Below, piece after piece: positions 26,492 to 35,058 of a DNA stretch of 64,000 nucleotides (position 1 is the stretch's first letter; the number at the start of each line of letters is the position of its first letter). The notes beneath the pieces were generated by a model. The model was not told the origin of the DNA and searched no databases. It saw only the letters and a list, made by a program, of their open reading frames with translations. This DNA is from Bacteroidales bacterium UBA3743. Its GTDB lineage: Bacteria; Bacteroidota; Bacteroidia; Bacteroidales; Paludibacteraceae. Made by a program: the position numbers and the translations under genes. Location of the stretch: contig DFGT01000024.1 of NCBI GenBank assembly GCA_002371265.1, positions 186,001 to 250,000 on the forward strand, written 5' to 3'.

Positions 26492-28708
26492 TTAATCATC
26501 AAATGTAACTGAGATTCCAACACGTAAAAACGACGGACTCATAGCATAACCCGGACTGATCATATAGTTGGAATTGTTTCCCATCTTCTGGTTGACGTGA
26601 TTCCAAACCATAAACATTTTCAACACCTTCAGTTGTGCCTGTCCGTATACATTCAGCAAAGGATAATCGCCATACTCCTTCTCTCGCTGAACATAAAGCA
26701 TTCCCGTCGCAGGATTATATTTCTGAGCGTAAAAACTTGTATGGTAATTCAATTCAGCTCCGACTTGAAAAGTAAGACTCTTTTTGAAAATCGGAGGAGT
26801 CCTCAAGTAGACGTTGCTATTCCACACAAATGTCGGCAACGGCATTATATACTGGTCTGATGTTGTCTGGTAGGCAATTCCATTATCCCAGTGGAAAATT
26901 CCGAATTTTAGTTTTTCCTCGGCTCCTAAATAAAACACATTCACAGCGTCCGATGTCTGGACTGGCATCGCCTGCTCGTTGAAATATATGTGGTTGTCGA
27001 TGTTGTAATATCCGACTTTAGCAGAGAAGCCAATCTTTGGCATCTCAAACAAACCGTCGATGGACAAACTGCGTTTATTGTCGAAATCGTTGTCCCAATT
27101 GAAATAGTTAGAATAATAATGGTCCTCAAAATAATCAGGGCATTCATTCTTCAGCTCCACTTTTCCACCCAAAGAAACCGGTTGTTTGCCAATTTCAAAC
27201 TTGGTGTTCACATCTCCTTTCAACAGATAGCTTGTTCCCGTCTGTTTCTCATCCACAAAATAATATTCTCCTATCACATTGAAGAACAGATGTTTGCCTG
27301 AATGCTTTGACAATACCGCTCCGACTCCCATCTTTGTGTTTTTGTTTTTATTCCAATTTGGACGTCCTCTATATCCGACAGAGTCGATGTAAGCTATTCC
27401 GTCTTCCAACTCAACCTCTTTCAACTCATTCTCAGCTATAAACTCATTGCCGGCATCACGGTAGTCGAACTGTAACCCGTCGGCATAATGATAAGTTTTT
27501 GAGCTTACAGTAAAATATCCACCCAATCCAAACTTCATCAATTTGTTGAACTCCTCGTTCAAAGTCACTCCGAAATTGCCCTTAAACTGACGGAACAAGA
27601 CACTATCCATTGTGGATTTAGGCATAAACTTACGAGTTTCTGCAGTTGCATTATAGAATGTGTCGTGGAATGAATTTGATGATTTCTCTGTGTATCTCTT
27701 CCAATCCGACTCATATCTCATGTCAGCTATAAAAGACGTAACAGGCACATAATCAACAATTACAGAATCTTTACTCACCTCATACTCTTTTTCAAATCCA
27801 AGATGGTATTTATAGTTGAGATGCATATTATATCCATGCAGTTTGGAAAATGTGTTTCCTGTAAAATAGACTGGAATAGCCTCATCTGCAGGATTTCCAT
27901 ATCTTTCTGGCGAAGTGATATACGATTCATCCAAAAATCCACCACTCTCATAATTCTCAAATTTCGCAAAACCGATACTCATCATCAGATTGGAACGCAA
28001 TCCCATATAGCTTCCAAAAAATCCGGCGTTGCAATTTCGTGTAGACGAAGATTCATACGCACCATACGAATTAACCCAATCTCCGTACATACCGAAATTA
28101 AACTTTGATCCAGCGTTGACAGTGAACAAGCCACCCACACACTGATCACTACGGTTGCTCGGACCTGCGCCTATAAACCAAAATTTAGAATAAGGCTTAC
28201 GAGTGTTATAATAAAGGATATCATCAGGCGACGTGTAGTTTGCCTCATACGGAGTGAAGAAAAAGAAATCTGATTTCTTGATTCTGTCCGCATAGATCAA
28301 TGATATTCCCGGAGACCCTAAAGATGAATGATCAGCATAACGGAGTGTGTTTTTGTCGGCCATATTGGCAATATAGAGTTTGTCGAGAGTAGAGTCGGCA
28401 TACTCACGGACTGGCAGTCCAAGAGGTCCGTCGGCTCTCCATGAGAAATACATCATGGAATCTTTCGGACCACGTTTTGACGGAGACACCTCCGTCTGAT
28501 ATTGAAAAGCAGGTGCGGAATCCACCGTCGCTTTTGCCACTGTATCAATTTTTGAAATGATTGCGGAATCCTGATTCAACACTACAGAATCAGATGCCAC
28601 AATATCAACAGAATCCTTTTTCTCCGTCTCCACAGATAAGGAAGTGTTGGCAAACACTGTGGTGCTTGCCGCAAATAGAGAAAGGATTATATTAAAAATT
28701 CTATTCAT
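26492..28708 (-). CDS. Putative porin (Porin_10 family)
   Basis: A 738-residue outer-membrane protein. The signal peptide is MNRIFNIILSLFAASTTVFA, followed by a Ser/Asp/Val-rich linker. Then comes the Porin_10 domain typical of Bacteroidota: GLPVREYADSTLDKLYIANM, FFFFTPYEANYTSPDDILYYN, FIGAGPSNRSDQ and repeated aromatic beta-strands to the end (FLRVGISVTFDD). It heads an operon with the solute-binding protein and AcpH-like gene. The substrate is unknown. Confidence 0.88.
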   Translation of the reverse strand: MNRIFNIILSLFAASTTVFANTSLSVETEKKDSVDIVASDSVVLNQDSAIISKIDTVAKATVDSAPAFQYQTEVSPSKRGPKDSMMYFSWRADGPLGLPVREYADSTLDKLYIANMADKNTLRYADHSSLGSPGISLIYADRIKKSDFFFFTPYEANYTSPDDILYYNTRKPYSKFWFIGAGPSNRSDQCVGGLFTVNAGSKFNFGMYGDWVNSYGAYESSSTRNCNAGFFGSYMGLRSNLMMSIGFAKFENYESGGFLDESYITSPERYGNPADEAIPVYFTGNTFSKLHGYNMHLNYKYHLGFEKEYEVSKDSVIVDYVPVTSFIADMRYESDWKRYTEKSSNSFHDTFYNATAETRKFMPKSTMDSVLFRQFKGNFGVTLNEEFNKLMKFGLGGYFTVSSKTYHYADGLQFDYRDAGNEFIAENELKEVELEDGIAYIDSVGYRGRPNWNKNKNTKMGVGAVLSKHSGKHLFFNVIGEYYFVDEKQTGTSYLLKGDVNTKFEIGKQPVSLGGKVELKNECPDYFEDHYYSNYFNWDNDFDNKRSLSIDGLFEMPKIGFSAKVGYYNIDNHIYFNEQAMPVQTSDAVNVFYLGAEEKLKFGIFHWDNGIAYQTTSDQYIMPLPTFVWNSNVYLRTPPIFKKSLTFQVGAELNYHTSFYAQKYNPATGMLYVQREKEYGDYPLLNVYGQAQLKVLKMFMVWNHVNQKMGNNSNYMISPGYAMSPSFLRVGISVTFDD

Positions 28709-28749
28709 TTATTTTATTATTCAGAAGCCGCTTAAATTAAAATATTTGG

Positions 28750-28827
28750 CTATAAATCAAATAGAGGATTGTTAAGGGCAGAATGCCCTAACCCCACACG
28801 TATCTGCGAGTTCGCAAGAACGAGCAG
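28750..28827. repeat. Hairpin element B, copy 1
   Basis: Contains TTAAGGGC...GCCCTAA and CTGCGAGTTC-GCAA-GAACGAGCAG, the second closed by a GNRA-type GCAA loop. The reverse complement of this ~75-nt unit (GAGGATTGTTAAGGGC, then the CTGC hairpin) occurs at 61981-62051. Here it sits after the M16 peptidase gene and before the porin gene, both on the minus strand. The rest of the 28709-28938 gap shows no gene. Confidence 0.75.
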
Positions 28828-28938
28828 TGATAAAAATCAAAACATCTCTTTTAATTTTTACAAATCACTCACATAGCAAATTTAAAAACCAAAGTTTAAA
28901 CAGTTTCTCATATTTTTCTCTGAAAGATTTCTATTTTG

Positions 28939-30192
28939 TCAGCCACGGTCACTGTCGTTCTTCATATACCAAAGCAAGCAACAGTTTTCATGTCTGAAGA
29001 TTTTTGTTGCCGTGTCACGCAATTCTGCTGGCGTCACCTTGGCATAATTGTCGAAATCCGTATTGACCAGATCGGGAGCATCGATCATCTCGTAATAGCC
29101 GAGACGTTCCGCCTTAGCTGCTTCTGAAAGGTCGGAAAGGATCTGCGTCGCCTCATACTTATTCACGACCTTCTCCAATTCCAGTTTTTCAACACTCTCC
29201 TTCTTCAGCATCTCCAGCTCATCCCAAATAGCGTTCTCAACCTCATCTCGTGTGAATCCATCATTTGGAACTCCAATCACATAAAAAGCACCGTCTTCCA
29301 GGCTTCCACGAATACATGCATCTATGGAAGAAAACATCTTCTTCTCAACGACCAATCTCTTATACATACGTGACGACATTCCATTCGACAACACATCGGA
29401 AAGGATATCCGAAGCATAATAATCGTCGTCGAGACGGGAAGGAGAACGGAACACCATATAGAGTTTATCATTCGGGACATCACCGCTGACCTCCCTTCTG
29501 CGTTCAGCCGTTTGCTCTGGGATTTCCACCATCTTGCGTTTTTTCACATCGCGCGACGGGATATCACCGTAATATTTCTCCACCAAACGTTTCACCTCAT
29601 CCAGAGAAATATTACCCACGACCGCAAGATAAGCATTGTTAGGAGCATAATGAGAGAAGAAAAAATCCTTCACATCCTGCATCGTTGCGTCCTGAATATG
29701 TTTGATTTCCTTGCCGATCGTAGGCCACGAGTAGGTATGGTCGGCAGGATACATCATTGCAAAAAGATAATGGTAGGCATCACCGTATGGCTTATTGGAT
29801 GTTCGTTCCTTAAACTCCTCACTCACCACTTCACGCTGCACCTCAAGGCCCTTCTCATTGAATGCCAAAGACATCATTCTGTCCGACTCAACCCAAAAGC
29901 CGACCTCTGCGTTGACAGCAGGAAGGACAACATAATAATTGGTCAGATCCTGCGTAGTGTAAGCGTTGTTGTAGGCGCCGGCTTTCTGAAGCACTCCATC
30001 ATAATCATCCACATTGACAGAGCCTGAAAACATCAGATGCTCAAACAGATGAGCGAATCCAGTGTGCTCCGGATCCTCATCCTTCGACCCCACATCAAAA
30101 ACAGTGTTAAGAGTCACCGTCTGGGATGTTTTGTCTTCCAGATGCACCACATGAAGGCCATTATCAAGTGTGAACCTATTTGTTTTAACCAT
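28939..30192 (-). CDS. M16-family zinc metallopeptidase
   Basis: A 417-residue pitrilysin-family peptidase. The inverted zinc motif HLFEH is at 48-52 within GFAHLFEHLMFSGS, and the distal Glu lies in the VVSEEFKER region (~120-128). The C-terminal half is the M16_C domain. The absence of a signal peptide suggests a cytoplasmic processing peptidase of the single-chain, ~420-residue class that acts as a dimer. It is divergently transcribed from ispE with overlapping promoter elements at 30210-30243. Confidence 0.92.
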   Translation of the reverse strand: MVKTNRFTLDNGLHVVHLEDKTSQTVTLNTVFDVGSKDEDPEHTGFAHLFEHLMFSGSVNVDDYDGVLQKAGAYNNAYTTQDLTNYYVVLPAVNAEVGFWVESDRMMSLAFNEKGLEVQREVVSEEFKERTSNKPYGDAYHYLFAMMYPADHTYSWPTIGKEIKHIQDATMQDVKDFFFSHYAPNNAYLAVVGNISLDEVKRLVEKYYGDIPSRDVKKRKMVEIPEQTAERRREVSGDVPNDKLYMVFRSPSRLDDDYYASDILSDVLSNGMSSRMYKRLVVEKKMFSSIDACIRGSLEDGAFYVIGVPNDGFTRDEVENAIWDELEMLKKESVEKLELEKVVNKYEATQILSDLSEAAKAERLGYYEMIDAPDLVNTDFDNYAKVTPAELRDTATKIFRHENCCLLWYMKNDSDRG

Positions 30193-30209
30193 AAATTGCT
30201 ACTTTAATG

Positions 30210-30243
30210 CAAAAATAGTTGAAATTAAGCGTATTTTTGCAAA
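30210..30243 (-). promoter_or_regulatory. Divergent promoter region, M16 peptidase / ispE
   Basis: Minus strand: TTTG at 30243-30240, 22 nt, then TATTTTTG at 30217-30210, for the M16 gene. On the plus strand a TATTTTTG at 30232-30239 lies 24 nt before the ispE start and overlaps the minus-strand elements. The two genes may therefore compete for polymerase. Confidence 0.5.
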
Positions 30244-30263
30244 AAAGTTATTAAAAAGCGTGA

Positions 30264-31082
30264 ATGATGATAACATTTCCAAATGCTAAAATAAATTTAG
30301 GTCTCAATGTAGTTAGTCGCCGCCCCGACGGATATTCTAATTTGGAGACGGTGTTCTATCCGATTCCTGTTTGCGATGCTCTTGAACTTCTCGATTCCGA
30401 CGAAAAAGGATTGAAATTTGTGCAGACGGGATTGGAGGTAGACGGTGATGTTGAGAAAAACCTTGTGGTGAGGGCTTTCCGCGCGGTTGAGAAAGCTGCA
30501 GGCCGCACTTTTGACGCCAAAGTACATTTGCAGAAAAGCATTCCGTTTGGAGCAGGCATCGGTGGTGGTAGCGCGGACGCTTCGTTTATGATCCGTATGA
30601 TGAACGAGCATTATCATCTCGGATGGAGCGACGAGAAAATGGCAGAGATAGCCATCACAATCGGCGCGGACTGTCCGATATTCATCTACAACCGTCCGAT
30701 GTATGCGGAAGGAAAAGGAGAGATTCTTTCCGATATCGACGTGAATCTTAGCGGCTACTATTTCGTCTTGGTCAAGCCTAACGTGCATGTGTCCACAGCC
30801 GATGCGTTCCGTGGAATCACACCTGCTCCAGCCAAAATCAATTGCAGGGATATTGTGTCACTGCCGATGAAAGAGTGGAAAGGCAAGTTGGAAAACGATT
30901 TTGAGAAAACAATATTCGCGCTACACCCGTCTGTGGCGGCAATCAAAGAAAAACTATACGAATTAGGAGCAGTATATGCGTCAATGTCTGGTTCAGGATC
31001 ATCTCTTTTCGGATTCTTTGAGGAGAAGCCGAACTTGGAAGGACTGTTTGGCGACGCGTATGTTTTCTGCGAAAAACTATAA
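30264..31082 (+). CDS. ispE: 4-diphosphocytidyl-2-C-methyl-D-erythritol kinase
   Basis: GHMP kinase of the MEP isoprenoid pathway; phosphorylates CDP-methylerythritol. The 272-residue protein starts FPNAKINLGLNV (catalytic Lys9 region) and has the glycine-rich ATP loop IPFGAGIGGGSADAS (93-107) and IGADCPIF with the catalytic Asp near 138. The C-terminal MSGSGSSLFG is the GHMP motif 3. The length is normal. A second ATG directly follows the first; either could be used. Confidence 0.95.
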   Translation: MMITFPNAKINLGLNVVSRRPDGYSNLETVFYPIPVCDALELLDSDEKGLKFVQTGLEVDGDVEKNLVVRAFRAVEKAAGRTFDAKVHLQKSIPFGAGIGGGSADASFMIRMMNEHYHLGWSDEKMAEIAITIGADCPIFIYNRPMYAEGKGEILSDIDVNLSGYYFVLVKPNVHVSTADAFRGITPAPAKINCRDIVSLPMKEWKGKLENDFEKTIFALHPSVAAIKEKLYELGAVYASMSGSGSSLFGFFEEKPNLEGLFGDAYVFCEKL

Positions 31083-31260
31083 ATGCATAGGTTTTTCATC
31101 ACCAATACCCTCTAAACGGGGTAAGGATGGGAATCCATCTATATATTTGCCACCAATATAAAACGTCTAGCGACGTATTTAGTGAGAACCGATTTTTTTT
31201 GTAAATGTAAAAGGGGCGACCACAATGGATCGCCCCTACAATTACGCATTATCGAAAAAA
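31083..31260. repeat. Hairpin array between ispE and the I42 lipoprotein genes
   Basis: A 263-nt convergent gap. It holds GATGG-GAAT-CCATC (31126-31139), ACGTC-TAGC-GACGT (31163-31176) and AGGGGCGA...TCGCCCCT (31212-31237). The last is a strong terminator-like stem, though without a long U tract. No reading frame of interest is present. Confidence 0.65.
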
Positions 31261-31345
31261 ATACGGCTGGAATTTGCCACATGACAAATCCACAACCATA
31301 GTTTTTTTCAAAACTGGATTTTATCGGAATTGGAAATTCATCAAA

Positions 31346-31837
31346 TTATTTCTTGAATGTGATCACTGTGTCTTTTACAACTTGAGATGCAGAATCATTA
31401 CTAAAATGTTTTCCAGACAATCGATCCTTAAAATAATCATTCATATCTGTATCAACAGGTTCTGTTAATAAAGGAAGAGAATCTTTTAATGAAGGAAGTA
31501 TTGATTTATCGAGTCTGTACAAACGGAACTTTAGCACCTCGTCCCCATTTTCTTTAGTCGAAAATGTCCACACCTCTTTACGTGAGCTTCCCAAAAGGTC
31601 TGCAGAATCACAAACATACTTAAACGAAACCGCATCAACAGCAGCTTCTGATTGGTTTATCCACTCCCAACCTATGCTATGAGTAGCATCATCGTACTTG
31701 ATAGGAGGTGCCGGGGCGGGCAATTCAACTGTGAATGTCTTGCTTTCAAACTTTTCATCCTCATCATCACATGAAACAAATGAAGATGCAGTAACTACTG
31801 CTGCCATCATTGCAGCAAACTTGAATGATTTTTTCAT
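31346..31837 (-). CDS. Surface lipoprotein of the I42 (chagasin-like) group, divergent paralogue
   Basis: A 163-residue lipoprotein: signal MKKSFKFAAMMAAVV to SFVSC, then DDEDEKF, an acidic run after the cysteine that matches Bacteroidota lipoprotein surface-export signals. It is a paralogue of the I42-type protein at 31853, with the framework FTVELPAPAP, GWEW, KEVWTFSTKENGDEVLKFRLYR and VVKDTVITFKK. The inhibitory loops are altered: HSIGWEW replaces the GTGYEW loop and RLYRLDKS replaces the RPW-type loop, and ~30 residues are inserted before the last strand. It lies 15 nt after the 31853 gene, so the two are co-transcribed. Protease-inhibitor function is uncertain. Confidence 0.68.
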   Translation of the reverse strand: MKKSFKFAAMMAAVVTASSFVSCDDEDEKFESKTFTVELPAPAPPIKYDDATHSIGWEWINQSEAAVDAVSFKYVCDSADLLGSSRKEVWTFSTKENGDEVLKFRLYRLDKSILPSLKDSLPLLTEPVDTDMNDYFKDRLSGKHFSNDSASQVVKDTVITFKK

Positions 31838-31852
31838 AAATAACTACTTTTT

Positions 31853-32218
31853 TTATTTCTTGAATGTAACCACTGTGTCTTTAAGAGCTGTAGACTCTTC
31901 CCATCGTCTCATATAAGTAAACTTCAACACTTCCTCTCCATTTTCTTTAGTTTTGAAAGACCATTTTTCAACACCAGGACCTCCAACTCTTTCATCATCT
32001 GGATTGGCATGATTTACTGATTTCGACACTGAATCAGCCGCAGCACTAGAACTATTAGTCCATACCCACTCATATCCAGTACCCAACTGAGCAGGCAATT
32101 CAACCGTGAATGTCTTGCTTTCAAACTTTTCATCATCGTCGTCACATGAGACAAACGAAGAAACAGACAGAACCGCTGCTGCCATCATTGCAGCAGCCAT
32201 AGAAAAACTCTTTTTCAT
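31853..32218 (-). CDS. Chagasin-like (I42) cysteine protease inhibitor lipoprotein
   Basis: A 121-residue lipoprotein with lipobox SFVSC and an acidic CDDDDEK start. The three I42 loops are recognisable: LGTGYEW (for NPTTGY-W), RVGGPGVEKWSF (for GxGGxxxFxF) and YMRRWE (for the RPW loop), followed by DTVVTFKK. Chagasins block papain-family cysteine proteases, so a surface or periplasmic shield against proteases is the likely role (inference). The frame is open further upstream, but the MKK start at 32218 gives the signal peptide. Its 5' leader is duplicated upstream of the gene at 32396. Confidence 0.78.
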   Translation of the reverse strand: MKKSFSMAAAMMAAAVLSVSSFVSCDDDDEKFESKTFTVELPAQLGTGYEWVWTNSSSAAADSVSKSVNHANPDDERVGGPGVEKWSFKTKENGEEVLKFTYMRRWEESTALKDTVVTFKK

Positions 32219-32236
32219 AAAAATTGACTTTAATGT

Positions 32237-32264
32237 AAAACTAACTAACATTTGTCTTAACACC
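32237..32264 (-). repeat. Duplicated 5' leader segment, copy 1 (copy 2 at 32931-32958)
   Basis: On the plus strand AAAACTAACTAACATTTGTC then TTAACACC (28 nt). The same segment with one change lies 17 nt upstream of the start of the gene ending at 32396. The duplication therefore included the upstream region, which suggests that both genes carry a similar promoter or leader. Confidence 0.6.
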
Positions 32265-32296
32265 CATTCAAACATACAATGCTAAGACATTACATA

Positions 32297-32395
32297 TCAG
32301 AATTTAACCACTGTATCAGCGATGACAGCAGTCGGATCTTCTTTAGCACGACGTCTTAATTCATTGAGATCCTTATCTAATGCAGAATCTAAAAA
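32297..32395 (-). pseudogene. Remnant C-terminus continuing in frame after the I42-like gene
   Basis: Directly after the TAA of the gene at 32396-32914, and in the same frame, comes FLDSALDKDLNELRRRAKED then PTAVIADTVVKF and a TGA at 32297. The end DTVVKF resembles the last strand of the family (DTVVTFKK). It is either the tail of a lost fourth paralogue or an extension cut off by a new stop codon. There is no start codon of its own. Confidence 0.4.
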
Positions 32396-32914
32396 TTATC
32401 TTTTGAAATATATCACTGTGTCTTTAACAACTCTAGATGCAGAATCATTACTAAAATGTTTTCCTAACAATCGATCCTTAAAATACTCTTCCGAAACGGA
32501 ATCGTCATAGTGATAAACTGAATCAACATATAGTGGTACAATAGAATCTTCTACGAAAGGAAGAATAGATTTATCTAGTCTGTATAAGCGAAACTTTAAC
32601 ACCTCTTCCCCACTCTCTTTAGTAGAAAATGTCCAAACCTCTTTACGTGAACGTCCTAAAATATCTGCAGAATCTTGAACAAACTTAAATGATTTTGCTT
32701 CAGCAGCTGCTTCTGATTGGTTTACCCACTCCCAGCCTATGCTATGAGTACAGTCATCAATCATCAAATAAGGCACAGGTGCTGGTAATTCAACTGAGAA
32801 AGTTTCGCTCTTAAAACTGTTGTTTTCCTCTTCCTCGTCACATGATACGAACGAAGAGACTGATAAAACCGATGCTGCCATCATTGCAGCAAGCCTAAAA
32901 TAACTTTTTTTCAT
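32396..32914 (-). CDS. Surface lipoprotein of the I42-like group, second divergent paralogue
   Basis: A 172-residue lipoprotein with signal MKKSYFRLAAMMAASV, lipobox SFVSC and an acidic CDEEEEN run. It closely matches the 31346 protein (DCTHSIGWEWVNQSEAA, RSRKEVWTFSTKESGEEVLK, YFKDRLLGKHFSNDSAS) and shares its altered loops, so these two are the more recent duplicates. The canonical TGY and RPW inhibitory loops are missing. It ends DTVIYFKR, followed by an in-frame remnant. Its target is unknown. Confidence 0.68.
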   Translation of the reverse strand: MKKSYFRLAAMMAASVLSVSSFVSCDEEEENNSFKSETFSVELPAPVPYLMIDDCTHSIGWEWVNQSEAAAEAKSFKFVQDSADILGRSRKEVWTFSTKESGEEVLKFRLYRLDKSILPFVEDSIVPLYVDSVYHYDDSVSEEYFKDRLLGKHFSNDSASRVVKDTVIYFKR

Positions 32915-33107
32915 AAAAAAAACTATTATAAAAACTAACTTACATTTGTCTTAACACCATATATACATACCCTATTGCTTCGCATTATTACGCATTATTA
33001 TATTCGTGTTAAAAACATCAACAAATTTAGCAAAAAAGCATATCAAACAAAAAAAATATAATATTTTTTCATCTCAATTAGTCAAATTAAAAGTATTCGC
33101 CATCAAA

Positions 33108-33824
33108 TCATAACAATTCCATCGCCTCTTTTAATGAATGAATCTCATATTCCACAGATTCCGTGGCTTTGAATGATTCAGGATTACGGTTGAAGAACAT
33201 TGTAGCCAAACCTGCTTTCTTTGCTCCCAAAATATCTGTAGAAAAATTGTCTCCAATCATCAACGTGTCTGAAGGTGTCGCACCTGTGGCTTCGAATGCA
33301 TAGTCGAAAAAAACAGGACTCGGCTTGTTTGCTCCCGCGTCTTCAGAAAGAATAATCTGATCGAATGCATCCAAAAGTCCACATGATTTTAGCTTGCGAT
33401 ATTGTATTTCATGAAAACCATTACTGCACATGATGAGTCGGTATCCTTTCTTCTTCAAATATTCCATCAGTTCATGAGCTCCATCCACCACACCAGGCTT
33501 AACAGCACAGAAATCGAGGAAGACATCACTCACTTTCAAACAAAATTCCTCTGTAGGATTGAAATGATTCCCATTAGCGTCAACACCTTCAGATAATGGT
33601 CGACGGAATCGCTCTATAATAAGATAGTCACGTTCTATTTCCCCATTTGAATATTGTGTCCACAACTCAACATTTGTTTTCCAGTATGAGCGAGAAAACG
33701 TTTCAAAATCAGGAAAATACTGATTCAATTGGAAATGGTCGAACATCTCACGAAGAGATATTTCAGCATTACCTCTTGTGTCGTATAAAGTATCGTCGAA
33801 ATCTATAAAAAGGTTTTTATACAT
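33108..33824 (-). CDS. HAD-superfamily hydrolase, YjjG-type nucleotidase
   Basis: About 238 residues with the HAD motifs DFDDTLYDT near residue 8, MCSNGF near 120 and GDNFSTDILGAKKAG near 195-210, plus the alpha-helical cap between the first two. The pattern fits the YjjG subfamily (house-cleaning 5'-nucleotidase). The frame is open to 33956, but the extension runs into a hairpin array and lacks a typical start; MYKNLFIDFDD at 33824 is the family start. Confidence 0.85.
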   Translation of the reverse strand: MYKNLFIDFDDTLYDTRGNAEISLREMFDHFQLNQYFPDFETFSRSYWKTNVELWTQYSNGEIERDYLIIERFRRPLSEGVDANGNHFNPTEEFCLKVSDVFLDFCAVKPGVVDGAHELMEYLKKKGYRLIMCSNGFHEIQYRKLKSCGLLDAFDQIILSEDAGANKPSPVFFDYAFEATGATPSDTLMIGDNFSTDILGAKKAGLATMFFNRNPESFKATESVEYEIHSLKEAMELL

Positions 33825-33840
33825 GATTGGATAATTGTAT

Positions 33841-34121
33841 GAGACGAAATTAAATTCGTCTGACGTAACATAGTAGGCAATAAAAATCGTCGACGCCATA
33901 GCCGACTTGAGACAAAGACGAAGGCAAAGACAAGGACCGGCATCCCACGAAGACAAGGTCTTCAGATTTTTATGAGAGACGCCGCCAATAGAAAACTTTA
34001 AGCATTTTTACCTTGCGGTATTCTACTAGGTTATGCCTTGCATAGCCAAACTGAAGTGTCAGCTATAGCGTCATAAAGAGCGACGGTGCGGTTCCTTTGC
34101 GGCCACACGCATCACTCACCG
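33841..34121. repeat. Hairpin array upstream of the HAD gene
   Basis: Short stems in series: AGACGAA...TTCGTCT (33842-33861), AAGAC-AAG-GTCTT near 33950, TACC-TTGC-GGTA (34009-34020), GGTTATGC-CTT-GCATAGCC (34029-34047) and CTGA-AGTG-TCAG just after. It lies between the stop of the coiled-coil gene (34123) and the HAD start. No gene is recognised here. Confidence 0.6.
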
Positions 34122-34122
34122 A

Positions 34123-35058
34123 TTATTCTGTTTGTGTTTTTTTCTCGTCTAAAGCAGAAAGATAATCGAATGTGGATTGCAAATCGTTTGGCACGATAAT
34201 CTTCAAACTTGAAATCTGCTCAATCTCACGTCGCTGCCAAGAACTGAAATCCGCATTGATTTTTTGTGATTCCGACTGATATGAATCAAGTTTGTTCTTA
34301 TAAGCCTCAGTCTGCTCAGCCTTGGCGATATTAAGTTTTTTCTTGATCGACGTCTTGATCTGATTAAGACGTTTCTCAGCATCACGGTGTTCGCTCTGCA
34401 ACTGCAGATACACCTTCTCCACATCTTCCTCATCCACGGAATTTTCATAACGGTAGATAAGCAATGAGCTTCCCTCTCCCTGCGTAGTGATCGGCTTTGA
34501 CATTATTTCCTGCAAACGACGTCGTGCGATAGAGAACGGTTCGTCAGGATGAATGAACTTACCATACGCAGCCGCTTTAGCTTCCAAAGAATAATACTCA
34601 CATCTCTCAGCCACAGATAGTGTTTGGATGATATTTTGCTCGGTCAATTCATCCTCACGCACAGGCATCTTCGGCAGGACAATATTATTTGCCTCAGCCC
34701 AATCATCAAGAGTGACGTCGGAAACCTCATCCATCATTCTCTCCTTCGTCTTCACCGCCTCACGCATCCACGCACAAAAAGAATGCATCTCTCCAACTCT
34801 TGCCACCAATGTGTTGAACTCGGCAAGCTGATGGGTGGCGTATCCGATCTCCACCTGTTTTCCTTTGTCGTTGGCTGAGCCAACAATGTCAACAAATCCA
34901 TTAACAAAAGACGCAGACTCAAGTTTTGCCTTGCAACCGGCAATTATCTCAGTGGCAAGTTCCGACAGATGAGTCGCAGCTGTAGAGGTGATGCCTCTTT
35001 CGTTCTTATCCGCACCGACATTGGCGAAGAACGTCATATCTCTGTTAATCAACTCCAT
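34123..35058 (-). CDS. Coiled-coil protein of unknown function
   Basis: About 311 residues starting MELINRDMTFFANVGADKNE; the longer frame to 35127 adds a hydrophobic stretch with no RBS support. No signal peptide follows the chosen start. The middle contains ERCEYYSLEAKAAAYGKFIH; residues ~215-290 are predicted coiled coil (DAEKRLNQIKTSIKKKLNIA, SYQSESQKINADFSSWQRRE). No family is recognised. It is monocistronic between hairpin-rich gaps. Confidence 0.7.
   Translation of the reverse strand: MELINRDMTFFANVGADKNERGITSTAATHLSELATEIIAGCKAKLESASFVNGFVDIVGSANDKGKQVEIGYATHQLAEFNTLVARVGEMHSFCAWMREAVKTKERMMDEVSDVTLDDWAEANNIVLPKMPVREDELTEQNIIQTLSVAERCEYYSLEAKAAAYGKFIHPDEPFSIARRRLQEIMSKPITTQGEGSSLLIYRYENSVDEEDVEKVYLQLQSEHRDAEKRLNQIKTSIKKKLNIAKAEQTEAYKNKLDSYQSESQKINADFSSWQRREIEQISSLKIIVPNDLQSTFDYLSALDEKKTQTE

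Noticed and set aside
33825..33956. N-terminal extension of the HAD hydrolase
   Set aside because: It runs through hairpin-rich intergenic sequence; the family start is MYKNLFIDFDD at 33824.
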